From: Botryosphaeria dothidea
Taxonomy: Eukaryota > Ascomycota > Dothideomycetes > Botryosphaeriales > Botryosphaeriaceae
NCBI GenBank assembly: GCA_011503125.2
Contig: WWBZ02000062.1
Span: 3,596,001-3,660,000, forward strand
Length of the DNA stretch: 64,000 nt
Reading direction: 5' to 3'
Under the pieces are notes generated by a model. That model was given only the letters and a program-made list of their open reading frames with translations, did no database searches and was not told where the DNA came from. The number at the start of each line of letters is the position of its first letter. Position 1 is the stretch's first letter. The translations under genes and the position numbers were made by a program. Positions 10,186 through 20,482 of the stretch are shown in pieces.

Positions 10186-10770
10186 TCAGGCATCGGCCTG
10201 CTTCTGCAAATCCGACTCGACGCCCCTCTGGGCAGTCTTGCCCTGGTCGTGCTGCTTCTCGTACTCGGCCTTCGCCTTCTCGTTGCCAGTGAGGCCGGCG
10301 ATGGCGCCGCCGACGGTGCCGCCGACGCGGTCAGAGATGCCCTGGCCGAGGTCGCTCAGCTGGCCCTGGGCCTCCTGGGCCTGGCCCTCCTGGTTCTGGC
10401 GGGCGCCCTCCTTCTTGAGCGACTCGTTGCCGATCAGGTTGCCGAGGGTCTCCTTGCCCGAGCCGACGGTCTGGTTCCACGAGCCCTGGGTGCGGTCCGG
10501 GTCGTCCTTGGCGACGCCAGAGGAGGAGACGGTGAAGGGGCCGGCCTTGGCGGAGGCGTGGGAGAGGTCGTCCTTGGCCTCGGCCTCGGCCTTCTTGTTC
10601 TCGGCTTCCTTCTGCAGAGGGGTGTTAGCGAGGGAGGGTGATGAGGCGATGGGAGGGGCAGAGCGTACCTTGTCGGCGGGGTTGCCAGTGACGGCGCCGA
10701 TGGCGGACTGGACTGCGCTGGTGGCGGAGTCGACGTAGGACTGGAGGGTGGAGGTGTTCTTGTCAGACAT
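10186..10770 (-). CDS. CsbD-like small hydrophilic stress protein
   Basis: A Gly/Gln/Lys/Ala-rich hydrophilic protein containing CsbD-like motifs (GSWNQTVGSGKETLGNLIGNE). It resembles fungal mismatched-base-pair/CsbD family proteins that rise under stress. Exons are 10770-10669 and 10611-10186. The 57-nt intron (10612-10668) has GTACGC, a GCTAACAC branch site and CTGCAG, is a multiple of three and has no stop. Spliced length is about 175 residues. No signal peptide or membrane segment is seen. A TATATA box lies roughly 100 bases upstream on the same strand. The biochemical role is unknown. Confidence 0.85.
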   Translation of the reverse strand: MSDKNTSTLQSYVDSATSAVQSAIGAVTGNPADKVRSAPPIASSPSLANTPLQKEAENKKAEAEAKDDLSHASAKAGPFTVSSSGVAKDDPDRTQGSWNQTVGSGKETLGNLIGNESLKKEGARQNQEGQAQEAQGQLSDLGQGISDRVGGTVGGAIAGLTGNEKAKAEYEKQHDQGKTAQRGVESDLQKQADA

Positions 10771-10867
10771 GGTGGCGGTTGTTGTTTTTTGGTGGTAGGT
10801 CGTTGAGGTAGTTGAGTGTCTGATTGTTTGTTTGGTGAAGAAGAAGCGGGGTTGTTTGCAGGCGCTG

Positions 10868-10876
10868 AAATATATA
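10868..10876 (-). promoter_or_regulatory. TATA-like element of the CsbD-like gene
   Basis: CTATATATT read on the minus strand, about 100 bases upstream of the ATG at 10770. Position and sequence fit a TATA box. Confidence 0.45.
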
Positions 10877-12735
10877 GTCGCTGCGGCATGTGAAGGGAGC
10901 GATGGATGACGTAGGTGGAGGGGTATGAAAGCAGGCTACTGCCAAGGCTGCCCATCATCTGCGATCATGGCGCGGATCATCCCGATTTCCTGCAGCCCAG
11001 GCCCAGCCAGATTCGCATCATTCCTCGCGTGCTTTTCTGTCTTTGGCATGCCATGTCCAAGCCGACGTCATGGCTGTGGCGCATCGCAGCTGCACAGACG
11101 CGTTGGGCCGAAACCCTGCCGGTGTCAGTTGGCCAGATCGAGCCACACAACACAGCATGGACAACCCGGAAATGCCAAAGTCAAAGGCGGCTTGCGCTTT
11201 TCCACTTCTCGCACAATCAAAAACACAGATGATAAACCGGAAACTGCCAAGGCATATATGTCTGTCAGCTTTTGCCTTTCCGCGTGCCAGTAAAGCATGA
11301 GTGAGCCGCACCCGCTCCGGGAGCCGCAACAACATGCATTCACTCGGCTGGACTCTCCGCACTTTCTCTGATCGCCCGCCCTGTGGCCCCGCATTTGCCG
11401 GTAGCCGGCGTCAAGGCCGTCTGCGACCACGGCGAAACGCGAGAATGCCCATCGTCAGCCACTTGCGGCCGGCAAATGGGAGCGAGGTTTCTTGGCCCCG
11501 AGCGGTAATAGCTCATATGGCCTCATTTTCCGCAATGTGATGGTACCTCAAACGCGGCCATCCTCAAGAGACCTCATCCCTGGTGGAGCTGTGGATGGCC
11601 ATGGAGAACGCCCAGGAAAACGTGGGCCGAGGACTGGCGCAAGATTGGCGAAGGGCAGGTCTGCCATGCGGGCCAAGCCAGTGACGGCGAGAGGAGGCAG
11701 CAGCGCATCGCGTAACAGGGCGATGGTGTTTGATGCTCCGGCTCAAGCGGTCTCACCAGGCTAGACCCCAGCCGTGCTAGCCGTGCAGGCGTCGGAGGAT
11801 TTGCCCTGCCTGAAGCGGGAGCGTCCGTGCTTGGCGTGGTGTTGGTGCACCTGCACGAATTGCTGTATGCGGCTGAGACGTCTCACGCTGTCCTGGTAGC
11901 CGGTTTGCAGAGATAGGCGCCGTGAGAACAGAGGGAGAGGGGTGCGTGCCCCTGAACGACGCTGGAATGCGAATTGACGCGAATTGATGGAAAGCGCGGG
12001 CTCGGGCGGCGGCGCCACGGCGACTCCTTGATTCTCTGCAGACGGCGGAGGATATACCATCGGCTCCCCTTTTCGTATCTTTGCCATCTCGCATGTCCAA
12101 AATAGAGCGACTCAGACATCTTGGAGAAGCTTGGTCGAAGCTTGGATGGGGCGCGATTGGGGCGGGTGAGGGGGCGAGATGGGGCGCGGTGGTCCTGAGG
12201 CATGTCCGGTGTCAAAAGCAGCTTGAGGCTTTGAGCACAGCAGGAAAGCACTGAGACGTCCCCACACGCGAGCGGCCATTCGCTGGGCGGGTGTTGACGC
12301 TGCTGACGGCGCTGGGTTAAGAGGCGCACATGTGTCCGCCGCTCCAGCCCAGCTCCAGCTCCATCAGGCCGCCCTCCATTCCATTCTCTTCGTGTACACT
12401 CTTCTCCTCTTCTCCCCGTCGAAGACCGAGCAGGACTCCTTTTCGACCGCACTCTCGCTTCTTTGTTCCCTCCGCGGCGTGCCTCGGCATACCTATTACT
12501 CAACGAGACTGGCTCTCGGCTGCACCTGTCGCTCGCTGTGCGTCACCCTGCATACCCCGATTTCTGCACTGCACGGCGTCAGGCACGTCGCGCAGCAGCA
12601 AGCCCTGTCACAGCGGGTGCTGCGAATCACGGCGCGCGGCGGAGATAGCGGGCGAGAAAGCGGAAAAGAGGGAGGCGCAGAAGGAAAGCGCGGAGAACGG
12701 AAGCCGGCAACAGCGCATAATCCGTAATCAAGAAA
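10877..12735. other. Long intergenic region upstream of NAD kinase
   Basis: About 1.9 kb between the divergent CsbD-like and NAD kinase genes. Several open frames occur on both strands but are Arg/Ser/Pro-rich without domain, signal peptide or splice logic. The last 400 bases are CT-rich, like a fungal promoter or 5' UTR. No RNA gene is recognised. Confidence 0.4.
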
Positions 12736-13300
12736 ATGGCCGACCGCACTCCCGGCTCCGCACTGCCACTGGCAATCCAACCTTTATCCATTCACGATGC
12801 CCTCGCCCACCCCGGTCGCGATCCCGCTGCTCACCATGGATCACTTTTATCGCAGCCCTCCGCTCCCCCCTCGAAACCCACCGCCCGGCTGAGGAGCGCC
12901 TCGACGCCCGCTGCTCACCATCAGCTCCCGCTGCCTCTGCCGCTGCCGTCCGGAGATAGCCTTGCCGCCTGCGACCAGCCTGCGACCTCACCACTCATAT
13001 CTCCGTCGCTGGACGTAAGCGGACAAACACCGAAGGCCTCCGCCGCGCACCCCTTCCTACAAGACGCCGCCAGCGGGTGCTCGACGCCCGTTGCGACTTC
13101 CGCCTGTCTCTTCCACCCTCCAGAGCCCCAAACCCGGCCCCACAAGTCCTTCCGCGAGCGCCGACATCGCAAGAACGCCGTCTCCATCGACTCGGTTCCG
13201 CGACAGACCATAATGAAGGCGCTCGCCAGCCGCCCGCCGCCCACCTCCAACATGTCCATTGCCTCGTCCATCAACGGCCTGCTGCAGAACAACCGCGACC

Positions 13301-13337
<37 letters not shown>

Positions 13338-14769
13338 CCAGCAGGACCAGCAGGACCAGCAGCCGGCCCGTTCGCGCAAACGCCTGTCGGGCGCCATTGC
13401 GGAGCTCACGCTGAACCCCGAGTGCCTGACGGCCAGCAAGATCACCGCCCTCGCCTCGCCGTGCTTCTTCCACAAGAAATTCGATGCGGCCGTCAACATC
13501 GACAAGGTGCTCGAAGAGATCCGCGAGGACGACGGCATGTCGCACTCGCGCCTCCTGCAGACCGCCACCGGCGTGCGCGAGGTCTCCAAGCAGCTGCAGC
13601 GCCGCCCCGTCAAGATCCCCGTCAAAAATGTCATGATCGTCACCAAGGCCCGCGACAACCAGCTCGTCGACCTGACCCGAGAGCTGGCCGTCTGGCTGCT
13701 CACCACTCCCCGCCACGGCCGCGACGTCGGCGTCAACGTCTACGTCGACCACAAGCTGCGGAACTCGCGGCGTTTCGACGCCCAGGGTCTGCTCGCCAGG
13801 GATGAGCGCTTCGGCACAATGCTGCGCTACTGGACTCCTGAGCTGTGTCTCTCCACGCCCGAGAAGTTCGACCTGGTGCTCACTCTCGGCGGCGACGGCA
13901 CCGTGCTGTACACCAGCTGGCTCTTCCAGCGCATTGTCCCCCCGATCCTGTCCTTCAGCCTCGGCAGCCTCGGCTTCCTCACGAATTTCGAGTTCAACAG
14001 CTACAAGGAACAGCTGTCGCGCGTCATGGGCGATGCCGGCATGCGCGTCAATCTGCGCATGCGTTTCACCTGCACCGTCTACCGCGCGAACCCCAACCAC
14101 GACGCCGCAGATGCCGAGTCGCCCGCACACCTCGAGGCCGAGCAGTACGAGGTGCTCAACGAGCTGGTCATCGACCGCGGGCCCAGCCCGTACGTGTCGA
14201 ACCTCGAGCTCTACGGCGACAACGAGCTGCTCACCATCGTGCAGGCCGACGGCTGCATCTTCTCGACGCCCACGGGAAGCACCGCTTACTCGCTCTCGGC
14301 CGGCGGCTCGCTGGTGCACCCCGACATCCCTGCCATCCTCCTCACCCCCATCTGCCCTCACACCCTCTCGTTCCGCCCCATGCTGCTCAACGACAGCATG
14401 CTCCTTCGCGTCGCCGTCCCGCGCAACAGCCGCGCGACGGCCTACTGCGCCTTCGACGGCAAGGGCCGCGTGGAGCTGCGCCAGGGCGATCACGTTACGA
14501 TTGCGGCGTCGCAGTACCCCTTCCCCACGGTGCTGAGTCGGCCGACCGAGTGGTTCGACAGCCTCGGCAGGACGCTGCGCTGGAACACGCGCGGCGCGCA
14601 GCAGAAGGCGTGGGACGCGGGCGACGAGAAGGGTGAGGCGGGCGAGGAGAAGTTCGACATCGACATCGACGACGACGACCCGGGCAGGGATTCGGGCTAC
14701 AGCGCGGCGACGTCGAGCGCGGGAAACGGCAGCCCCGTGCGGAGGGGGAGCGGCTTTTGGGCCATTTGA
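12736..14769 (+). CDS. NAD+ kinase
   Basis: ATP-dependent phosphorylation of NAD+ (or NADH) to NADP(H), supplying reductant for biosynthesis and stress defence. It is a single exon of 677 codons. The catalytic GGDGT motif is at residues 385-389, followed by FSLGSLGFLTNFEF and later the TPTGSTAYSLSAGG substrate-binding loop, all diagnostic of the ATP-NAD kinase family. The first 280 residues are a disordered, Pro/Ser-rich extension. This includes ten glutamines at 191-200 and three DQQ repeats. The C-terminus ends in an acidic Asp tract (DIDIDDDDPG). The core length fits the yeast Utr1/Yef1 type. A long open frame on the opposite strand is a composition effect. Confidence 0.95.
13306..13366 (+). 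repeat. CAG microsatellite within the NAD kinase coding region
   Basis: Ten CAG units run from 13306 to 13335, followed by three GACCAGCAG units. They encode a polyglutamine and DQQ stretch in the disordered N-terminal extension. The uninterrupted CAG run could vary in length between strains. Confidence 0.9.
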
Positions 14770-14884
14770 TCACGACACGCTTACGGCATGACTAGACGGA
14801 GACAGAGCGCAGTCAGCATTTTCCTTGGATGGAGTCCGGCGCTTGGGTGGCGCACTCGGCAGCATGACCAGAATTTACCGTCAT

Positions 14885-14933
<49 letters not shown>

Positions 14934-16010
14934 TAGACCAGAGATCTAGATACCATTTTCTCGCTGTAAGTTTGTTTGTAGAGAGCGTGCGCAATGTTCC
15001 TCCTTGACTTCTGCACTCTTCCCGTTTCAGACCGTCTTCCGCGCTTATCGCCCGTGTTCATGACGAGCTTCCTTCATGGCATTGGCCCCATCCGCGATCC
15101 CGGGAGTGTGGGCAGCCGGCGGGGGCGGACCGCAGCAGCCAGCCACCTCGTGCCGCCCCCCCCCCCAAAAGACGGCCCCCAAGAGCGTGCGCGTTCGCGC
15201 TTCTTGCTTTTGCAGGTCCAGACAGGCCGGCCTATCGCTTGCTGCTGCTCTTCCTGCGGGTTCCTGCTTCTGGTCCGGTCGCAATGACGCAGCGCTTGCA
15301 GGAACGGGCGCAGGCGGGAGGGCGGGACTGCAGCCAAAGTGATCACGAGCGCCATCACATGGGCGATGGCGGCCCACCATGACAAGGGAGGGTCACCACC
15401 ATCTTCTCCTCAGCTGCCCACGAGATGCCCGCCTCAAAACTCAGTCATCGTATCCACCGGGCGGGCCCCGTGTTGCAAAATCCTCTTTTTTTTTCTGCTC
15501 TGCGCGCTCTTTATCACGTTGGCGCTCCCGTGTCATGCAAAATGGTCATTCCGAAACTGGTGCGCGCCCCTGCCCCCATGCTGCTGCTCTGAGCAGCAAA
15601 GAGCAACGACCGTCTCGCCCTCTCTTTTCTTTCCTGTCCGCCCTCCCTATTTCCCCGGGGCACGCTGGGCGCACCTGCGCATGCCCGTGGTATGCTCATA
15701 AGGCGCGCCGGTGTGCTGACTTTTCTCGTGGGAAGGGGGCACCACACGCCTGCCCGACGACGCGCAGGTCACTCGCTGCATCCGGGTCAGATGTGAGCAC
15801 GCTTTGCTCCAGCCCAACGCGTGAAAAGAAGGTCTGGCGTTCGGAAGGCGTATTTGAGGCCTGCGGTCGAGCTTCTCAGCTTTGCCTGAGAACGGAGTGT
15901 TTGAATTGGTTTTTCTCCTCTGTCCTACGTTGAACACTTCTTCTCTCCTGTTGGCCGCCTCGTTGTAAGGTCTACTCCTATCTCTCTGCCTCGTTCCAAT
16001 TCGAGTCGAA
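14770..16010. other. Intergenic region downstream of NAD kinase
   Basis: Contains the compound TCA/CAG microsatellite at 14881-14932 and short homopolymers (C near 15160, T near 15486). Several small open frames overlap one another on both strands. None shows a domain or a credible splice structure. Confidence 0.4.
14881..14932 (+). repeat. Compound TCA/CAG microsatellite
   Basis: Eight TCA units pass directly into about nine CAG units. It lies just downstream of NAD kinase, in probable 3' flanking sequence. Confidence 0.9.
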
Positions 16011-16406
16011 ATGATTCCCCTTGCTGAGCTTCTCAGGATCATCAAGACCGCTGTGCTCGTTTGGGAGTGTGTATCACCCTGCGTCTACTACTGCTGCTGC
16101 CCCAAGGCCCAACACCAAGACGAAGAGGAGGAGCCTCAGCCTAATCGGCGCTGCGCCCTTTTCGCCTCCAAGGAAAAGCAGGAGCATAAGGAGGAAGAAA
16201 GGGCGGAGGCTGAGCTGAAGGATTGCCTGCCTGCCTCGCGTAACCGTCTTCGGAAGAAGCGTCCCGTTCAACAAACGGAGAGCGAAGAGCAAGACCAACA
16301 GCCTCGCCCTATATCTTCTCAACAACAAGAGGAAGAGCAGCAAGACGCGCAAAATAAGCGCTGCCTTCCCTTCCCTTCCAAGAAGAAATCCCGCGCCGAG
16401 GCCTGA
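16011..16406 (+). CDS. Hypothetical Cys-led, Glu/Gln/Lys-rich protein
   Basis: An open frame of 131 codons. A hydrophobic start (MIPLAELLRIIKTAVLVWE) runs into a cysteine cluster (CVSPCVYYCCC) and then a highly charged Glu/Gln/Lys-rich tail. No known domain is recognised. The clustered cysteines after a hydrophobic segment could be palmitoylated at a membrane, which is inference only. It lies 75 bases before another orphan frame that also starts with cysteines. It could be chance coding in a GC-rich region. Confidence 0.3.
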   Translation: MIPLAELLRIIKTAVLVWECVSPCVYYCCCPKAQHQDEEEEPQPNRRCALFASKEKQEHKEEERAEAELKDCLPASRNRLRKKRPVQQTESEEQDQQPRPISSQQQEEEQQDAQNKRCLPFPSKKKSRAEA

Positions 16407-16481
16407 AAGTCTTTAGTCAAAAGCCATCCCTCCCACTTCATCGCCACCATCATCCAAAACAACACCTGGATATAAGGAACG

Positions 16482-17534
16482 ATGGTGTGCTGCTGGTTCT
16501 GGCCAGCTCCAGCGCATTCTTCCAGCAAGAAGAAAAAGGCTGCTAAAGCCAATACTTCCGCGCCCCGTCGGCGACCAACCTCCTACTCCTCAACAGATGG
16601 CACTCCTCTGCTAGCCCCTCGCCCTGCCGCAACCTCCTCCCTCTACGCCCGCAACGACAACACCCACCACACCACCACCACATCCAACAACAAACGCGTC
16701 CGCGAGGCCCGCCCGAACAGCTCCTACTGGACCAACCCGCCCTCCCCCAAGAAGCCCAAAACCAAATCCTCCAGATACGACTCTTCAGGGAAGCTGCGCG
16801 GCCGCGGCACCAAGCGCGGACCTCCCAAACCGCATCCCGACCCGCACCCTTGCGCCTTGTGTGCCCTTCACCACCCGGGCCACGCTCACCGCACCGCCCA
16901 CCACCAGCACTCCCGCTCCAACAACCACCACCACTTCCGCACTTCCGCCCCCGCCCCGGACTCCCCCCACCACCACCAAACCCTCCGCCGCTCCGCACCT
17001 CTGACAGGCGAGCCCGGCAGCTCAACCCGGCCCTACAGATCCCGCGGCGGTGGTGGAGGGGGTCTGTTCGCGTACGGCACCGGCCCCGTCTACGCGAGTT
17101 CGTCCAGCAACACCACCCACTACGCCTCCCCGCCCGGCGCCCACCGCCGCTCTGCCGCCCGCGCCGCCCGCCCCAACACCGCCGCGCGCCGCAGCTCGCG
17201 CCGCGCCGATGCGCCCATCATCGACGTCGGCACCACCGGCACCGGCTACACGTACCGGCCCGCCGGGCCCGTGTCGTACAGCGCCTATCCGCACGTCGCC
17301 GAGCCGACGGCGCCGACCGGCCCGGCGGCGTTTTCGGTGCGCGCGGCGACGAACCAGGCGCTGGAGAGCGTGCGCAGGCAGGCGTTCAGGGATCAGATGG
17401 GGCGGCCGGCGGCGCCGGCTCCGGGGAGGAGGGTGCGGTGGGATGACGAGTATGGGGCGGGGAGGAGGGTGGGAGGGGGCAGTAGGAGGGGGAAGGGGTT
17501 CCCGCCGTATGGGGGGTTGGAGAGGTGGTTGTAG
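16482..17534 (+). CDS. Hypothetical basic, low-complexity protein
   Basis: A 350-codon uninterrupted frame starting MVCCWFWPAP and continuing as a disordered protein rich in Ser, His, Pro and Arg. It includes a His-rich stretch (HAHRTAHHQHSRSNNHHH) and a poly-Gly run. A more ordered C-terminus carries RRVRWDDEYG, a short basic/acidic motif common at the ends of fungal disordered proteins. No catalytic domain is recognised. The N-terminal Cys pair might be lipid-modified. Length and absence of stops give moderate support. The opposite strand has shorter frames that look like shadows. Confidence 0.45.
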   Translation: MVCCWFWPAPAHSSSKKKKAAKANTSAPRRRPTSYSSTDGTPLLAPRPAATSSLYARNDNTHHTTTTSNNKRVREARPNSSYWTNPPSPKKPKTKSSRYDSSGKLRGRGTKRGPPKPHPDPHPCALCALHHPGHAHRTAHHQHSRSNNHHHFRTSAPAPDSPHHHQTLRRSAPLTGEPGSSTRPYRSRGGGGGGLFAYGTGPVYASSSSNTTHYASPPGAHRRSAARAARPNTAARRSSRRADAPIIDVGTTGTGYTYRPAGPVSYSAYPHVAEPTAPTGPAAFSVRAATNQALESVRRQAFRDQMGRPAAPAPGRRVRWDDEYGAGRRVGGGSRRGKGFPPYGGLERWL

Positions 17535-18355
17535 TGAGTTAGGGGGATTTTTTTTTTTAATTCTCCTTCTCCTGTGTGGAGTATATTTTTCTCCTTGGTT
17601 CACGAATTTTTTTTCTTTCTCTCCATCGGGAGTGTATACGCATTTTTCTCCCCTTACATATTTCGGGGTTCATTTGCTACTATCTGGAGTTACATACGCT
17701 GGACGGGTAACGGGAGTTTTTTTTTCACGCTTTTAGATGGGAAACGGTGTTCTTTTTTTTTTTTCCTGGTCAGTATACCCGGGGGATGTACATGCTATGC
17801 TACGCCTGCTTGGATCTCGATCGAACTGTCACATAATACTTAATTTTTCCCACATGTTCCTTTTCCGCTCCTTCGTACATAGAGAAGCGCAGGTATAAAC
17901 CGGGAAGGAAGGCAGACGCAGCAATCCATGTTCTGCACAATCGGAGATGGGGAGGCGACGAATGATAGCCGCGAGAAGCGCCCTATAGTCTAGAACGAGC
18001 CTTTCGCGACGGCTGGTGATTGGGCATGTGATGCCAGATGCAGGTGCGGAGCGCTTATACGAAACAGGCATTTCTCCGTTTTTTTTTTTTTTTTGGGGGG
18101 GGGGGGGGAGGTTGGGTTGGGTTGGGTTGGGGAGGAAAGGCGGGACATTCGTAAGCGGCGTGTCTGCTGGGATATTAATAGATGTGATTGGTCATTCGGT
18201 CAGCAATGTCACGCGCCAGCCATGCATGTATGTCTCGATGGGTCGGTCATTGGGCAAATCCTTCCAATTCGTCGTGCGAGCAGTTGCAAAATTTTGGACA
18301 GTGAAGAGAAACGTTGCGGTATGTACAGATGTCATCTCGAAGACACTCCCTCTCT
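17535..18355. other. Intergenic region with homopolymer tracts
   Basis: The 3' flank between the orphan gene and GH105 is T-rich near 17550-17770 and has a T16-G14 tract at 18079-18108. No gene is supported. Confidence 0.45.
18079..18132 (+). repeat. T16-G14 tract followed by GTTGG repeats
   Basis: Sixteen T and fourteen G, then about four GTTGG units. It lies 224 bases beyond the GH105 stop codon. A similar T9-G13 tract sits just upstream of the GH105 start. Confidence 0.85.
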
Positions 18356-19589
18356 TTACGCGTTCAGGGCCTCGTACTCCAGAGAGGCGTAGATGAAGGG
18401 ACCGGCTCCCTTCAGGTCGTTCTCGGCGAGCGGGACGCCAATGTAGTACTGGACGACAGCCTCGAGTTAGCAGATCGTTCATCAAGGACGTCAGTGTAGC
18501 GGTGAGTAGAAAAGAAAGAAGACCCACCTCGTAGGAAGCGTTGCCGCTCAAGCTGCCAACCTCGACGGTGCCCTCCCAGTTCAGCATGCCGCCGGTGGCG
18601 TTGGCGACGGCGAACTTGGAGGTCATCAGCTCGTAGGCCTTGGTGGCGGCCTGGGTGTACTTGTCGCCGGAGACGTAGCCCTTGCGCACGCCCTTGAGCA
18701 GGCCGTACGTGAACATGGCGGTGCCGGAGCTCTCGATGTAGTTGCCGGCCATGCCCGGGTACGGCTCGTCCATGACCAGCCACCAGCCGCCGCTCTCGGC
18801 GTCCTGCGCCGCGAGCACGCCGTCGGCGGCCGCGACGTACCAGTCGACGAACTTCTGGTGGCCCGCGTGGCTCGCCGGGAAGTACTCGAGCACGTCCAGC
18901 AGCGCCATGACGTACCAGCCCATCGCGCGGTTCCACACGTGCGGCGACGCGCCCGTCTCGGGATCGGCCCACACTGCCTGCTTGAGCTCGTCGTAGCCGT
19001 GGTACAGCAGGTTGGACGTCTTGTTGCGCAGGTGCTGCTCGATCAGCTCGTACTGCAGCAGGATGTCGTCCCAGGCGGTGGTGTTGGTCGGCTCGAAGGC
19101 GGCGGTCCACTGGGCGTAGAAGACGTCGGCCATGTAGATGCCGTCCAGCCACATCTGGTTGGGGTAGGTGGGCACGCGGTGCCAGAAGCCGCCGGCGGGC
19201 GTGCGGCTCTGGATGTTGAGCTGGTCGCGCAGCAGGCCCGCGGCGGCCTTGTACTTGGTCGCGTTGGTCTGCCCGTACAGCTCCAGCAGCGCCCGCCCGA
19301 AGAGGATGTCGTCCAGCGAGTCCTTGTCCGACGGGTAGCCCGCGATCGTGCCGTCGTCGCTGACCACCGCGTCCACCTGCTCCTTGACCCACGTGTAGTA
19401 CGTCTCGTTGCCGTACGCCTTGTACACCAGGTCGATGCCCCGGTACAGCACCCCGTTCGTGTAGTGGTTGTCGGGCTCGATGTTCTTGAGGATGAACGAG
19501 TCGGCCATCCACGTCGAGTACTTCTGCTGCTGGGCGGCGGCCGTCGACGCCGAGAGGGCCACAGCAGCCGCGAAGGTGGAGAACTTCAT
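18356..19589 (-). CDS. GH105 unsaturated rhamnogalacturonyl hydrolase, secreted
   Basis: Removes unsaturated galacturonic acid from oligomers released by rhamnogalacturonan lyases, a late step in pectin breakdown. Exon 1 is 19589-18528 and exon 2 is 18460-18356, around a 67-nt intron (18461-18527). The product is 388 residues. A signal peptide is clear (MKFSTFAAAVALSASTAAAQ). The (alpha/alpha)6-barrel landmarks are present: GILYRG-like NGVLYRG, FWHRVPTYPNQMWLDGIYMA carrying the conserved aspartate, HVWNRAMGWYVMALLDVLEYFP, ESGGWW, and NYIESSGTAMFTYGLLKG. Without splicing the frame would end in a non-homologous tail; splicing restores AVVQYYIGVPLAENDLKGAG and ends SLEYEALNA. Several N-glycosylation sequons fit secretion. 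Confidence 0.93.
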
Positions 19590-19631
19590 CTTGGAACTAG
19601 AGCAAGGCGTTCAAAGCTTGCCGTGTTTTTC

Positions 19632-19653
19632 TTTTTTTTTGGGGGGGGGGGGG
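19632..19653 (+). repeat. T9-G13 tract upstream of GH105
   Basis: Nine T followed by thirteen G, 43 bases upstream of the GH105 start codon. It repeats the T-then-G arrangement found past the 3' end of the same gene. Confidence 0.85.
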
Positions 19654-20482
19654 AAAGTGAATGCGGAGAAACAGAACGAATGGACGGCTCCAGTGACGAG
19701 GGGGAGGAACGAAACGAAACGGCAGTGCTGCCGCGCCTTATATTCAGGCATTTTGGTGCATCGTTCTCTGCTCTTGTTCCTAGCATCAGAAGATCTCCCC
19801 TGGCCGGAAATGCAGGCCGCGCATGCAGGTCACGGAGCCGGCGGCGGGTCCCCTTCCCTCTCCGTGTCGAGAGGGCCTCGAGTGCAAGCACGACGAGCCC
19901 GCGAGATATCCAACGGACCACTTGGCAGAGCTTGGCGGGAGGGATCAGAACACAGACCATCCGGCAAGCGAACTGTTCGGGGCGCCTGGTTGGGCGGAGA
20001 AATCTGCGTCCGTCCATGGAGGATTGGGCCGTTCCGGCACTTGGAAACCCCCCTGCGCGGGAATGCAGTCGATGAATGTGCGCCGGGAAGGACGGATGGA
20101 CAGATGTGCTGGATCATTATTGCGATTTCCCCGCGTACCTACTAGCGAGCGTGTGTGCGGGGAACAAGGTAGTGCGTGCCGCGAAGGTTGGCTACCGAGA
20201 TCTGATCACTAGTTCTTTTTGACTTCCGCTCTTCGTTCCACCTCTCTTCGTCACGGACACGCCGGCCAGCGCTCTCCCTCGCCGTCCTCGGCTGGATCTA
20301 CGTCGGCAGAATCTTTGCTTTCGACGCAAGCCTTTCGTGGCGAGCCTCGAGGGCCCACTCCGTGAAACGCCAAGAGCCGATCCTGGTCTCAGACAGCCGA
20401 ACAGGAGATGAGTACAATCTGCCTGATGCATCCACGCCGCCGTCCTCGAGGCTGGCTCCCGACTCGTGCTGCCCTCCGATCC
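19654..20482. other. Intergenic region, GH105 promoter side
   Basis: Contains the GH105 promoter and the 3' flank of the GDSL esterase. Overlapping open frames on both strands lack domains. No other feature is seen. Confidence 0.4.

Noticed and set aside
11883..12503. A 206-codon minus-strand frame upstream of NAD kinase
   Set aside because: Low-complexity Arg/Ser/Gly-rich sequence in what looks like a promoter or leader.
13057..14493. A 478-codon open frame on the minus strand across NAD kinase
   Set aside because: It is antisense to a well-supported gene. Its Val/Ala/Glu-rich translation has no domain and is expected from the high third-position GC.
18111..18132. GTTGG repeats resembling a telomeric tract
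   Set aside because: Only about four imperfect units, not the TTAGGG of filamentous fungi, and lying between ordinary genes.
18858..20075. A 405-codon plus-strand frame opposite GH105
   Set aside because: Antisense shadow of GH105 that continues through the T-G tract; Val/Leu/Arg-rich translation without domain.
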